From C-114 sp963745405 (GTDB lineage: Bacteria; Chloroflexota; Limnocylindria; Limnocylindrales; CSP1-4): a stretch of DNA of 64,000 nt. Where the stretch lies: NCBI GenBank assembly GCA_963745405.1, contig CAVUWY010000002.1, forward strand, positions 806,001 to 870,000, given 5' to 3'. Of this stretch, positions 26,093 to 34,798 are shown in pieces. Positions within the stretch are counted from its first letter, which is position 1. Every line of letters begins with the position of its first letter. A program made the position numbers and the translations under genes. The notes beneath the pieces were generated by a model, which saw only the letters and a list, made by a program, of their open reading frames with translations, had not been told where the DNA came from and did not search any database.

Positions 26093-27592
26093 CTACGCCG
26101 GGCCGGCGGTTGCGGACTGGCCGGCGTTCGGGGAGCGGTCGGCGACCGGCGCGCGCGCTCGGACGAGATCGTCGAGCAGCCGGCCGAATTCGCCTTCGAA
26201 GTCGACGTAGCGATCGGACCGCCCGACGATCCACAGCTGGCCGTCGGGGCCGACCCTGGTCCAGACCCGGCGGCGCGGGAGGTAGAACGAGATGAGCAGG
26301 CCGGCGATGAGCGAGCCGAAGGCCAGCCAGACGATGTACGCGCCGGGATCCTGCTCGGCGATGACGATCGTCGCTCCCTCGATCCGGCTGAGCGAGACGG
26401 AAAGCCCGGTATCCGGCGACGTCGCGGTATCGCCGATGCCGAGGGCTAGCGGGAAGAGGTTCTGCGTCTCGAGCGTCCCGTCGGCGGCTACCCCCGTCAC
26501 CTGGTAGGGGATGGCGACGAGGGTGGCGACTCCGGTGGCGTCGGTCCGGAGCTCTAGCTGGAGGCCGAGCGGGGTGCCCGGGATGCCCATCGTCGAGTAC
26601 GGGGCGTCGTCGGCCGTGTCGGTGAGGGCGACCGGCCCATCCCACAGGAGCGAGCCATCGGCGGCCCGGATCGAGATGACCGGGGCGGGCCGGTAGCCGT
26701 TCTCGTGGAAGGTGAAGCCGGCCACGGTGAGCGGGTCGTTGACCCGGACGACCTTGCGGGCCAGGAGCTGCCCGTTCTGGTAGACCGCGAGGTCGGACGT
26801 GAAGTCGGACGCCTGGCCGGTCTCGAGGCCCGGCGCGGCGAAGCCGAAGTTCTTCACGACGAGGAGATTCGGCGTCCCGATCGGCTGGACGGTGACCGAA
26901 TCGCCGGTCGCGAGGACGAGGCCGTCCTCGACACCGAAGCGGCTCGTGACCGCCGCGGCGACGAGGAACAGGACGAGGCCCGTATGGGTGAGAAGGGTCG
27001 CCATCTTCGTGTACTGGTGCCGGTCGCCGTAGAGATACCGGGCGCCGTCCTCGGTCGTGGCCTCGCGGACCCGGAACCGGTGACGTCGGAGGACCTTCCG
27101 GACGCCGTCCGCCGGCACGCCCGCCATGACCGCCCGGTCGGGCAGTCGCGGGTCGAAGTAGCCGTCCGGCTGGACCACCCGGATGTCGGTCGACTGGCGC
27201 CACAGGCGCGGCGTCCGGTCGAGCGTGCAGATGACGATCGAGATGAGAAGGAGGACGAGGGCGGCGCTGAACCAGACCGAGCTGAAGACCTGGAAGAGCT
27301 GGGCCCGCTCCATGAGGTCCACGATCGCCGCTCCGAACACGGGGTCGTAGCGGTCGTGGATCTTCGCCATCTCGCTGATGTAGTCGGTGGTCCCGGGCCC
27401 GGCCTGGAGGGCGAAACCGGGCAGCTGGCGGATGATGAAGCCGCTCGACGCCATGATCACGAGGACGATGATCTGGAGAACCGCGAACTCGACGTTCGTG
27501 AAGAGCCGCCACAGCGCCCGCCCGACGCGGGCCGGGGCGTTCAGCCTCGCCGGACCGGCGGGGCGCGCGAGATCGACCGCCGCCGTGGCGAT
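26093..27592 (-). CDS. resB: ResB-like cytochrome c biogenesis protein
   Basis: About 499 residues. ResB with ResC/CcsA delivers heme to apocytochrome c outside the membrane. Helices: R-A-L-W-R-L-F-T-N-V-E-F then V-L-Q-I-I-V-L (TM1), a second near W-F-S-A-A-L-V-L-L-L-I-S-I, a third M-A-T-L-L-T-H-T-G-L-V-L-F-L with the conserved histidine, a long soluble domain (G-F-T-F-H-E-N-G-Y) and a final helix V-W-L-A-F-G-S-L. TM1 lies upstream of every ATG, GTG or TTG in frame. The only well-placed start is ATC at 27592, six bases after TAGGAG. A mutated or miscalled ATG is suspected. GTG 27460 would delete TM1. No CcsA gene is in the window. Confidence 0.8.
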   Translation of the reverse strand: MATAAVDLARPAGPARLNAPARVGRALWRLFTNVEFAVLQIIVLVIMASSGFIIRQLPGFALQAGPGTTDYISEMAKIHDRYDPVFGAAIVDLMERAQLFQVFSSVWFSAALVLLLISIVICTLDRTPRLWRQSTDIRVVQPDGYFDPRLPDRAVMAGVPADGVRKVLRRHRFRVREATTEDGARYLYGDRHQYTKMATLLTHTGLVLFLVAAAVTSRFGVEDGLVLATGDSVTVQPIGTPNLLVVKNFGFAAPGLETGQASDFTSDLAVYQNGQLLARKVVRVNDPLTVAGFTFHENGYRPAPVISIRAADGSLLWDGPVALTDTADDAPYSTMGIPGTPLGLQLELRTDATGVATLVAIPYQVTGVAADGTLETQNLFPLALGIGDTATSPDTGLSVSLSRIEGATIVIAEQDPGAYIVWLAFGSLIAGLLISFYLPRRRVWTRVGPDGQLWIVGRSDRYVDFEGEFGRLLDDLVRARAPVADRSPNAGQSATAGPA

Positions 27593-27601
27593 GACCGGCT
27601 C

Positions 27602-28876
27602 CTAGGGACGGGCGATCGCGGCGGCGCGATCCGTAGGGAGGTCGGTGGGATCGTCGGGGTCCGCTGCTGTCGGATCGGGCTCGGCTGAGGCGGCGGCCCG
27701 CGCAGCCTCGAGCGCCTGGGCGAAGTCGGCCCGCAGGTCGTCGAGGTCCTCGAGCCCGATCGAGCAGCGCAGCAGCCCCGGCGACACGCCGCTCTCGATG
27801 AGCTCCGCATCCGACAGCTGGCGATGGGTCGTCGACGGCGGGTGGGCGACGATCGTGTGGATGCTCCCCAGCGAGGCGGTCCGCTCCGGGATCGTGAGGG
27901 CATCGACGAACGCCTCGCCCGGCGCGCGCGGCCACCGGCCAGCTCGATGGCGAAGATCCCGCCGCGCCGAGGAGAGCTGGCGCGCGCAGACGGCGGCCTG
28001 CGGGTGGCTCGGCAACGACGGGTGGAAGACGCGCTCCACGCCGGGCCGGCCCTCGAGCCAGGCGGCCAGGGCGGTCGCGGTCGCGGTGTGGCGATCCATC
28101 CGGATGGCGAGCGTCGTCAATCCGCGCAGGATGAGGAAGGCGGCGAACGGCGCAAGCGTCGCCCCGGTGTCGATCTGGAGAGCCCGGACCCGGGCGATCC
28201 GGGCCCGGTCGCCGACGAGCACACCGCCGAGCACATCGGAATGGCCGCTCATGTACTTCGTCGCCGACTCCGCCACGAGGTCGGCACCGAGCTCGAGGGG
28301 GCGGCAGAGGTACGGCGAGGCGAACGTGTTGTCGACGATAAGAGCCGCCCCGTGGCGATGGGCGATGGCAGCCAGCGCTTCGAGGTCGGACACGACGACC
28401 GTCGGGTTGGAGATGGTCTCGACGTAGAGGACGCGGGTCGGGGCAGCCGCCAGGGCGGCTTCGACCGCGTCGAGATCGGTCGTGTCGACGAAGTCGACGC
28501 GGACACCGAACCGGCCGAGGACGTTGGTCAGCTGGGAGCGGGTCGTGCCGTAGACGGATCGGGTGCAGACGATCCGATCGCCGGCCGACACCGTGGCGGC
28601 AAGTGCCGCGTGGATGGCCGCCATCCCCGTCGCGAACGCCTGGGCGGCTTCCGCGCCGTGCAGCTCGGCGACCGCGGCCTCGAGGGCGGCGTCGGTCGGG
28701 TTGGCGAGGCGGGCGTAGGCGTAACCGGGCCGCCGGTCGGAGGCGATGTCGCCCAGTTCCTCGGCGTCGAGCGCGCTGAACGTCGCCGACTGGTAGATGG
28801 GGACCGAGTTCGGGCGCTGGTCCACCTTCGGCGCGCGCGTCGCCGCCCGGATGGCACGCGTGGAGAAGCCCTTCAC
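27602..28876 (-). CDS. Cys/Met-metabolism PLP-dependent enzyme (cystathionine gamma-synthase family)
   Basis: 424 residues. Family features: Y-A-R-L-A-N-P-T near residue 54, G-M-A-A-I-H-A-A-L, the cofactor site V-D-N-T-F-A-S-P-Y and the lysine motif E-S-A-T-K-Y-M-S-G-H-S-D. Members make or break cystathionine, or sulfhydrylate O-acetyl/succinyl-homoserine; the exact reaction cannot be read here. Between residues about 305 and 325 the frame reads R-R-D-L-R-H-R-A-G-R-W-P-R-A-P where a neighbouring frame gives G-G-I-F-A-I-E-L-A-G-G, the conserved sequence. This implies two compensating one-base shifts near 27961-27970 and 27917-27930. A TAGCAT box six bases before the GTG suggests a leaderless transcript. 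Confidence 0.85.
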   Translation of the reverse strand: MKGFSTRAIRAATRAPKVDQRPNSVPIYQSATFSALDAEELGDIASDRRPGYAYARLANPTDAALEAAVAELHGAEAAQAFATGMAAIHAALAATVSAGDRIVCTRSVYGTTRSQLTNVLGRFGVRVDFVDTTDLDAVEAALAAAPTRVLYVETISNPTVVVSDLEALAAIAHRHGAALIVDNTFASPYLCRPLELGADLVAESATKYMSGHSDVLGGVLVGDRARIARVRALQIDTGATLAPFAAFLILRGLTTLAIRMDRHTATATALAAWLEGRPGVERVFHPSLPSHPQAAVCARQLSSARRDLRHRAGRWPRAPGEAFVDALTIPERTASLGSIHTIVAHPPSTTHRQLSDAELIESGVSPGLLRCSIGLEDLDDLRADFAQALEAARAAASAEPDPTAADPDDPTDLPTDRAAAIARP

Positions 28877-28882
28877 GGGGCG

Positions 28883-28888
28883 ATGCTA
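28883..28888 (-). promoter_or_regulatory. Leaderless promoter -10 box of the PLP-enzyme gene
   Basis: TAGCAT on the minus strand, six bases upstream of the GTG at 28876, with no ribosome binding site between. This matches the leaderless arrangement seen at several other genes in the window. Confidence 0.5.
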
Positions 28889-28960
28889 CACCGAGTCCCC
28901 CTCCTCCCGGCTCAGCAGAGCTGCCGGCCGGCGGTCCCGGCCGTGACCCGGGAGTGAGGA

Positions 28961-30355
28961 TCAGCCCGTCTGGCCGGGCCTCGGGACGACCCGCGGCACC
29001 ATGACGGCGATGCCGTCGATGCGGCCGTCCTCGGTCGCCGGCCGGGCAGCCGCCGCGCTCCGCGAGTCGGTGGCCGGTCGGTCCCCCGATCCGGCCGGCG
29101 GATCACCGGCATCGGGGCCCGACCCTGTCCGGGCGGTGAACGAGCCGGCGACCCGGTCGCGACCCTGCCGCTTCGACGTGTACATCGCCCGGTCGGCCGC
29201 GATCATCAGCTCGTCGACCGTTTCGCCGTCGCCCGGGTAGACGACGACGCCGATCGACAACGACGCCCGGAAGGCGAAGCCCGGCCCCTCGATGACCTGT
29301 TCGGACACCGTCCGGCGGATCTTCTCGGCGACGACGAACGCCCCGGTCGGATCGGTCTCGGGGAGGACCGCCACGAACTCGTCCCCGCCGTAGCGGGCGG
29401 CGGTGTCGATGCGGCGGACGCCGGCCTGGATCGTCTCGCCGACGAGTCGCAGGGTGCGGTCGCCGTGGTAGTGGCCGTAGTGGTCGTTGATCGCCTTGAG
29501 CCCATCGAGGTCGAGCATGAGCAGGCAGAAGCCACGGTCCGAGCGGGCGGTCCGCTGGATCTCGCGCTCGAGGGCCGCGAAGAAGTACGCCCGGTTGAAG
29601 AGGCCGGTGAGGGAGTCGATGCTCGACTGGCGGATGGCCGCATCGCGGGAGCGGCGCTGCTCGCGGGCGACGACCATCGCGACGTAGGCGAGGAAGATCA
29701 GCGCGCTGACGTTGATGCCGATCGCGGCGATCGCCGCCGGATCGAGCGGTTGATCCGCCGGACGGATGCCGACGGCCGTCAGGTAGCCGACGATGGCCGC
29801 CACCGTGAGGACGACCGTCACCCGGGCCTCCACGACGAGGGCAGCCCCGACGACGACGAGGGGGAAGCCGAAGAAGAACGGGCTCTCCTCGCGGCCGGTC
29901 AGGGCGACGAGGAGGGCGACGAACGTGATAGCCAGCGAACCCTCGGCGATGAACCTGGCCGGGCCGAGGAGCCGGGTCGGCAGGACGTCATGGATGGCGA
30001 GCACGAAGAGGCCGCCGAGGGCGAGGAGGACGAGGATGGCCGCCTCCGTCTCGGGCCACAGCCCGGTGACGACGACGATCGTCGAGGTGCTGAGGATGAA
30101 GACGAGGCTGACGATCCGGACGACCCGGTCGTAGGTGGCCGTCGGCACGCCATCGACCGCGGGCTGCTCGGGATCGCGGACGGACCCGACCTCGCCCTGC
30201 TTCGGGCTCGTCTGGTCGATCCGCTCGACCGGCGCGGCCGCGGGTCCGGCGTCCTCGCCGGCGGGTCGTCGCCTCGGGATCGTCACGAACGCCAGGAGCA
30301 CGACGTTCACCACGATCATCGCCAGCAACAGCGCGAGGAGCGTCCCGGCCTGCAC
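28961..30355 (-). CDS. Membrane-bound diguanylate cyclase (GGDEF)
   Basis: 464 residues from a GTG preceded by GAGGG. Makes cyclic di-GMP from two GTP. One N-terminal helix, a hydrophilic linker, then about six hydrophobic helices between residues 78 and 235 form the sensor. The catalytic domain (about 245-405) has S-L-T-G-L-F-N-R-A-Y, and Y-G-G-D-E-F is intact. R-R-I-D five residues before it matches the R-x-x-D inhibitory site, so product feedback is expected. The C-terminal 55 residues are low-complexity Pro/Ser/Gly. No phosphodiesterase is nearby. Confidence 0.9.
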   Translation of the reverse strand: MQAGTLLALLLAMIVVNVVLLAFVTIPRRRPAGEDAGPAAAPVERIDQTSPKQGEVGSVRDPEQPAVDGVPTATYDRVVRIVSLVFILSTSTIVVVTGLWPETEAAILVLLALGGLFVLAIHDVLPTRLLGPARFIAEGSLAITFVALLVALTGREESPFFFGFPLVVVGAALVVEARVTVVLTVAAIVGYLTAVGIRPADQPLDPAAIAAIGINVSALIFLAYVAMVVAREQRRSRDAAIRQSSIDSLTGLFNRAYFFAALEREIQRTARSDRGFCLLMLDLDGLKAINDHYGHYHGDRTLRLVGETIQAGVRRIDTAARYGGDEFVAVLPETDPTGAFVVAEKIRRTVSEQVIEGPGFAFRASLSIGVVVYPGDGETVDELMIAADRAMYTSKRQGRDRVAGSFTARTGSGPDAGDPPAGSGDRPATDSRSAAAARPATEDGRIDGIAVMVPRVVPRPGQTG

Positions 30356-30485
30356 GGAGGTCCCTCGTGTGATCGGGGCTAAACGCCCCAGTGCCCGAAT
30401 GGTACCCGCAGTCGCGGGCTGGACCGTCGATCGCCCTCGAATACCTGGCGGCGGCCTCGAGCGACCCGATCCGACGCGTCGGGGC

Positions 30486-30977
30486 TCAGCGCGTCCCCCA
30501 CTGGTAGGTCTGCTTGACCATCCGCAGGTAGACGAACGTCTCCGTCTCGCGGATGCCCTCGATCCGGCGCAGCCGCTCGGCGAGGAAGGTGAGGAGGGCG
30601 TTGTTGTCCTCGCACACCGTCTCGATGAGCAGGTCGTATGTGCCGGCGGTGATCACGACGTAGTCGACCTCGGGGAAGTCGGCGACCGCCTCGGCGACCT
30701 CGATGAGCTTGTCGCGCTCGCAGCGGATGCCGATAAGCGCCTGCTGGTGGAAGCCGAGCTTGAGCGGGTCCGTCACGCCGACGATCTGGAGGATGCCCCG
30801 CTCGACCATCCGATTCGTCCGCGCCCGGACGGCCGCCTCGGAGACGCCGAGCTCGGCGGCGATCTGGGTGAACGGGCGGCGGCCGTCTTCCTGGAGGTGC
30901 TCGATGATGCGCTTGTCCAGGTCGGAGATCTCGTCGACCGTCCGCAGGGCGCTGGAACGCGGTCTGGCCTGGCTCAT
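30486..30977 (-). CDS. Lrp/AsnC-family transcriptional regulator
   Basis: 163 residues from an ATG behind GGAGATGGAG. N-terminal HTH: D-L-D-K-R-I-I-E-H-L-Q-E-D-G-R-R-P-F and A-A-E-L-G-V-S-E-A-A-V-R-A-R-T-N-R-M. The C-terminal RAM ligand-binding domain follows from about residue 75, with V-V-I-T-A-G-T-Y-D-L-L-I. Lrp-type proteins sense amino acids or related metabolites as octamers. The N-terminal 18 residues are an extension without homology. Target genes cannot be read from context. Confidence 0.92.
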   Translation of the reverse strand: MSQARPRSSALRTVDEISDLDKRIIEHLQEDGRRPFTQIAAELGVSEAAVRARTNRMVERGILQIVGVTDPLKLGFHQQALIGIRCERDKLIEVAEAVADFPEVDYVVITAGTYDLLIETVCEDNNALLTFLAERLRRIEGIRETETFVYLRMVKQTYQWGTR

Positions 30978-31137
30978 CGTCGCTCCATCTCCCGCGGCCC
31001 GGGGATCGGGCAGGCGCGAATGCTGCGAGGCTAGCAGAGCGGACGGTCCCGGGCAACGAATCGCGCACTCGTCGCGACACGATGCGACGTGGTTCGCACG
31101 GCAGTACCGTGCCCCCGGCCGGGCGGCCGGTGCCGGG

Positions 31138-31818
31138 TCAGGGCTTCTTGGTCGGCTTGGGCTTCGGCGTCGCCGTGGGCTTCGCCGACGGGGCGGCCGA
31201 CGGCGGCGTCGAGGGGCTGGCCGTCGGCGCCTGGCTCGGCAGGTCCACCGGCTGGACGGCGCGCTGGTTCAGCGGCCCGAGATAGGGGTCTAGCACGTCG
31301 ACGACCCGCTGAGCGGTCGTCACGACGGCGGCGTCGGGTTCGCCCGGCAGCCGGCCGGCCGTCTGCTCACCGAGGTGGACGACGACGTTGGAGGTCCAGA
31401 TCTCGAACGGGGCGTCGCCCTTGGCGACCGGCGACCCAGGTCGATAGCCGGCGGCCGCAAGCGCCTTCGGCGAGCTGTACTGGCCGATCGCCATGGGGAT
31501 CGCGCCGGCGACCACATAGAGGGTCAGGCGAGGCTCGCCCTTCGGTCCGGGCCCGCCGAGGCTCTCCTGGTGGACCGGCAACCCGGCCGCCGCGAGGATC
31601 TGGAAGACTCGGTTCGCATCGGTCGAGCCGCCGATGTGAAGGTCCGGGGTCGGCGTCGGGATGACCACCGCCGGCGGCGGGGTGGGCGTCGGGGTGACAG
31701 CGGATGCGCCACACGCCGCGACGAGCACAGCGAGCACGGGGAGAACCATCCCACGAGCGGCGCGCGACCGGGCGGCGAGGCGGCTGGATGCGGGCTTATA
31801 CCGCAGAACGGAGCGCAT
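31138..31818 (-). CDS. Putative lipoprotein with proline/lysine-rich tail
   Basis: 226 residues from ATG 31818. A longer in-frame start at 31845 would place the -10 box inside the gene. The signal peptide ends L-V-A-A-C (Cys36), giving a lipid-anchored protein. A Pro/Thr linker follows, then a folded domain of about 120 residues (H-I-G-G-S-T-D-A-N-R-V-F-Q-I-L to V-V-D-V-L-D-P-Y), and a tail of about 40 residues alternating Pro, Ser, Thr and Lys. Such tails often run through the cell wall. No family recognised. Confidence 0.65.
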   Translation of the reverse strand: MRSVLRYKPASSRLAARSRAARGMVLPVLAVLVAACGASAVTPTPTPPPAVVIPTPTPDLHIGGSTDANRVFQILAAAGLPVHQESLGGPGPKGEPRLTLYVVAGAIPMAIGQYSSPKALAAAGYRPGSPVAKGDAPFEIWTSNVVVHLGEQTAGRLPGEPDAAVVTTAQRVVDVLDPYLGPLNQRAVQPVDLPSQAPTASPSTPPSAAPSAKPTATPKPKPTKKP

Positions 31819-31825
31819 CGGCGGG

Positions 31826-31831
31826 ATGCTA
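31826..31831 (-). promoter_or_regulatory. Leaderless promoter -10 box of the lipoprotein gene
   Basis: TAGCAT on the minus strand, seven bases before the ATG at 31818 and without a ribosome binding site. This decides the start codon in favour of 31818. Confidence 0.5.
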
Positions 31832-31893
31832 GCACTCGCTGTCACGCTCGCCGACCGGCTCTTTGGTCCTATCGCCCCCCGCCGACGGCGCCC

Positions 31894-32823
31894 TCAGCCC
31901 CCGCGATCGAGGAGTTCGAGCACCGGCGCGAGCGCCGCGAGCGACCCGGCGGTGATGGGATCGATCACGAGCTGGACGTGCCCGATGCCGGCGCGAGCGA
32001 AGTCGCGCAGCGCCTCGGCGATGACCTCGGGAGGTCCCTCGATCGCCGGGGCGGCGTCCGCGTAGTCGCCCTGCTCGCGACCCGATCCGCCCGGCAGGCG
32101 GACGAGCACGGCCGCCGTCCGTTCGACCGAGGCGGGATCGCGACCGGCGGCCCGGCAGGCCGCATCGACCCGCTCGTGGAGCGGCGCCAGCCCGGCGGGC
32201 CGGTTGCCGATGTCGGCGTACCACGTGTTCCAGGCCGCGACGTGGGGGATGGTGATCGACAGCATCCGCCCCCCGTTGGAGCCGATGAGGAGCGGCGGGC
32301 CCCCGTCCCGTGCCGGCCGGGGAAGCAGCTCGCAGTCGCGAGCCTCGTAGAACTCGCCCCGGAAGTCGATGCGACCTTCGCCGAGGAGCGTCCGGATGAT
32401 CGTGAAGGCCTCCTCGAAGCGGGCGACCCGCCGGTCGAACGGCAGCCCGAACGCCCGGTACTCGGTCTCGTTCCAGCCGGCTCCCAGGCCGAGGATCAGG
32501 CGGCCACCGCTGATGTCGTCGACCGTGGCGGCCATCTTGGCGAGCACGGCCGGGTTATGAAAGCTCGTGCAGGCCACGAGCGGCCCGATGGCGATCCGCG
32601 ACGTCGAGGCGGCGATCGCGGCGAGGGAGGTCCAGGCCTCCCACGGTCCGCGGGCTCCGAGCGCCTCGGTCCGATACAGGAGATGGTCGCCGGTCCAGAT
32701 CGAGTCGAACCCGATGTCCTCGCCGAGGCGGACCATCTCGAACACCTCTGGCCAGCGCACCTCGCGCTCGACCTCGGGCACCTGGAAGCCGACCTTGAGG
32801 GGCCGACCGTTCGAAGGACTCAC
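31894..32823 (-). CDS. LLM-class (F420-dependent type) oxidoreductase
   Basis: 309 residues from the GTG at 32823. The bacterial-luciferase-like TIM barrel is recognised from D-S-I-W-T-G-D-H-L, I-G-P-L-V-A-C-T-S-F-H-N-P-A, A-A-T-V-D-D-I-S-G-G-R-L and G-L-G-A-G-W-N-E-T-E-Y. G-G-x-L and the N-E-T-E-Y loop are common to F420-dependent members. Substrate unknown. It is divergent from an ABC-transporter operon, with only 33 bases between the two start codons and two facing leaderless -10 boxes. Confidence 0.85.
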   Translation of the reverse strand: MSPSNGRPLKVGFQVPEVEREVRWPEVFEMVRLGEDIGFDSIWTGDHLLYRTEALGARGPWEAWTSLAAIAASTSRIAIGPLVACTSFHNPAVLAKMAATVDDISGGRLILGLGAGWNETEYRAFGLPFDRRVARFEEAFTIIRTLLGEGRIDFRGEFYEARDCELLPRPARDGGPPLLIGSNGGRMLSITIPHVAAWNTWYADIGNRPAGLAPLHERVDAACRAAGRDPASVERTAAVLVRLPGGSGREQGDYADAAPAIEGPPEVIAEALRDFARAGIGHVQLVIDPITAGSLAALAPVLELLDRGG

Positions 32824-32829
32824 CCCCGG

Positions 32830-32850
32830 AGCATAGCGAACCGGTAGGCT
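32830..32850. promoter_or_regulatory. Two divergent leaderless -10 boxes
   Basis: TATGCT on the minus strand (32835-32830) lies six bases before GTG 32823. TAGGCT on the plus strand (32845-32850) lies six bases before GTG 32857. Neither gene has a ribosome binding site. The 33-base spacer therefore seems to hold two leaderless promoters back to back, and each -35 region would fall inside the opposite gene's start. Confidence 0.5.
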
Positions 32851-32856
32851 GGCGCA

Positions 32857-33837
32857 GTGGATGCCCCGGCCGTCATCGAGACCTCGGATCTGGTCAAGCG
32901 GTTCGGCTCGGTCACCGCCGTGGCCGGCCTCGACCTGACCGTGCAGGCGGGCGACGTGTTCGGCTTCCTCGGCCCGAACGGAGCGGGCAAGACGACCACC
33001 ATCCGGATGCTCGTCGCCCTCCTGCGCCCGAGCGCCGGCGAGATCCGGCTGTTCGGCGAGACCGTCCGTCCAGGGGCGGCGAGCCTCGAGCGGGTCGGCT
33101 CCCTGGTCGAGCGCCCCGCCTTCTATCCGTACCTGTCGGCCGCCGAGAACCTCCTCCTTCTCAGCGCGGCGCGTGGGATCCGTGGCCCGGCGGCGAGGAC
33201 GGCGATCGACGAGGCCCTCGAACGGACCGGGCTTGCCTCCGTCAGTCGGCGCAAGGTCGGTGGCTTCTCGACCGGGATGCGCCAGCGGCTCGGGTTGTCG
33301 TTCGCCATCCTCCACGAGCCTTCCCTCGTGATCCTCGACGAACCGACGAACGGCCTCGATCCGGCCGGGGTGGTCGAGGTCCGGGCGATCATCGACGGGC
33401 TTGCCCGCGAGGGAACGACCGTATTCCTGTCGAGCCACGTCCTTACCGAGGTCGAGCAGCTGTGCCGGCGCGTCGCCGTGCTCCGGAACGGCCATGTCGT
33501 CGCCCAGGGCCTCACCCGCGAGCTCCTCGGCGGCCGTGAGCGCCTGCTCGTCAGGTTCGACAGCGCCGATGAGGCCGAGGCGGCGGGGCGGATCCTCGTC
33601 TCGGCGGGATTCGGCGTCGAGCGGACGGGCGGGTCGGAGGCAGCGTCGCCGGCCTGGTTCGTCGACGTGGCAGGCAGCGAGGGCAGCCGGGTCGGGCGGA
33701 CGCTCGGCGCGGCCGGCATCTATCCCGCCGAGCTGTCGATCGATCGGCCATCGCTCGAGGACGTCTTCCTCGAGCTGACGGGCGACGCCGCGGGTCCCGA
33801 CCACGCCCGCGACCCAGTGAAACAGGATGAGGCCTGA
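32857..33837 (+). CDS. ABC transporter ATP-binding protein (ABC-2/drug-export type)
   Basis: 326 residues. Walker A G-P-N-G-A-G-K-T (39-46), signature F-S-T-G-M-R-Q-R-L, Walker B L-V-I-L-D-E-P-T-N-G-L-D and the switch histidine in S-S-H-V-L. The C-terminal 100 residues after the nucleotide-binding domain are the extension common in ATPases paired with ABC-2 permeases. The permease gene overlaps its stop codon by one base. Likely an exporter of an antibiotic, lipid or peptide. The substrate is not visible. Confidence 0.93.
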   Translation: MDAPAVIETSDLVKRFGSVTAVAGLDLTVQAGDVFGFLGPNGAGKTTTIRMLVALLRPSAGEIRLFGETVRPGAASLERVGSLVERPAFYPYLSAAENLLLLSAARGIRGPAARTAIDEALERTGLASVSRRKVGGFSTGMRQRLGLSFAILHEPSLVILDEPTNGLDPAGVVEVRAIIDGLAREGTTVFLSSHVLTEVEQLCRRVAVLRNGHVVAQGLTRELLGGRERLLVRFDSADEAEAAGRILVSAGFGVERTGGSEAASPAWFVDVAGSEGSRVGRTLGAAGIYPAELSIDRPSLEDVFLELTGDAAGPDHARDPVKQDEA

Positions 33838-34703
33838 TGCGCGACCTGCTCAGGGCCGACCTCTACCGCCTGCGTCGGCGTCCCGAGGTCTGGCTTCTCC
33901 TGGTCATCATCCCGCTCGGTGCCGCGCTGGGCTTCCTTACCTCGTATTTCGCCGTCCCCGGCCACTACTTCAACTCCGACCCGACTGCGCCCCCGATACC
34001 CGAGATCGCGATCGAGCAGGCCGAGTACTTCTTCCCGTCGAGCATCTTCCGGGCTCTCGACAGCGCCACATGGGTTCTCATCGCGGCCTTCTTCCTGACC
34101 GCCACGTCAGTCGGCGCCGAGTTCGCCTGGGGAACGATGCGGACGGCACTCCTCGCGCGGAGCGATCGGGGCTGGTTCATCTCGTCGAGGATCACGTCGA
34201 TCGCCCTGATCTGCCTCGCCCTCGTGGCGACGCTCTTCGTCGTCGGCGCGGTCATGCCGGTCGTCCTCGCGGCCCTCGGTGAGCGCCAGGCTGCGGATCC
34301 CCCGGTCCAACCGGACCTCGCGCCCTTCGTCGCCTCGCGGCTCGTCGCGATCGGCTTCATGATCGCCCTCGCTGCGCTGGTCACGCTCCTGACCCGGAAC
34401 GCGGCGCTGACGATCCTCGTCGCCCTCGTCTACGTCATCGCCGAGCTTCTCATCGGCTCCAACCCGGTGCTCCACCAGAGCGACGTGGCGGCGGCGATCG
34501 TCCGTGGCCTGCCGATCGCGAGCCTCGCCGGCCTGCTCGGCGACGTCAGCACGCCCGGCGGCGCCCTGCCTGCGCCGGCCGACCCGAACTACATCGTGGC
34601 GACGTTCCCGCTGTGGCTCTCGTTCGCTGTCCCGATCGCCTGGACGCTCCTTCTCGGCGGCGCCGCCGTCGCGGTGATCCGGCGAGCCGATATCAGCGAG
34701 TAG
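33837..34703 (+). CDS. ABC-2 type permease
   Basis: 288 residues with six hydrophobic helices and a long external loop after TM1 (Y-F-N-S-D-P-T-A-P-P-I-P), typical of ABC-2 proteins. W-G-T-M-R-T-A-L-L at about residue 97 is the short conserved cytoplasmic motif after TM2. It forms a two-gene operon with the ATPase upstream (overlapping stop/start). Confidence 0.88.
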   Translation: MRDLLRADLYRLRRRPEVWLLLVIIPLGAALGFLTSYFAVPGHYFNSDPTAPPIPEIAIEQAEYFFPSSIFRALDSATWVLIAAFFLTATSVGAEFAWGTMRTALLARSDRGWFISSRITSIALICLALVATLFVVGAVMPVVLAALGERQAADPPVQPDLAPFVASRLVAIGFMIALAALVTLLTRNAALTILVALVYVIAELLIGSNPVLHQSDVAAAIVRGLPIASLAGLLGDVSTPGGALPAPADPNYIVATFPLWLSFAVPIAWTLLLGGAAVAVIRRADISE

Positions 34704-34798
34704 GCCAGTCGCATCGGGCGCTCGGGTCGCCGTATCGACATGCGACGATAACCCTGGAGGAGGGAGTGGGCCCTCCCGGTGCCAGGAGGAGACACCAG

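Noticed and set aside
24555..27935. A 1126-codon open frame on the minus strand
   Set aside because: Only its last 510 codons form the PucR-type regulator. The rest is Arg/Pro/Gly-rich and lies over ResB and the PLP enzyme, which are in another frame.
34750..34780. Short inverted repeat GGAGGG..CCCTCCC upstream of the CLC-type gene
   Set aside because: It lies in a G/C-rich leader next to the ribosome binding site and the match is short. Not distinguishable from background.
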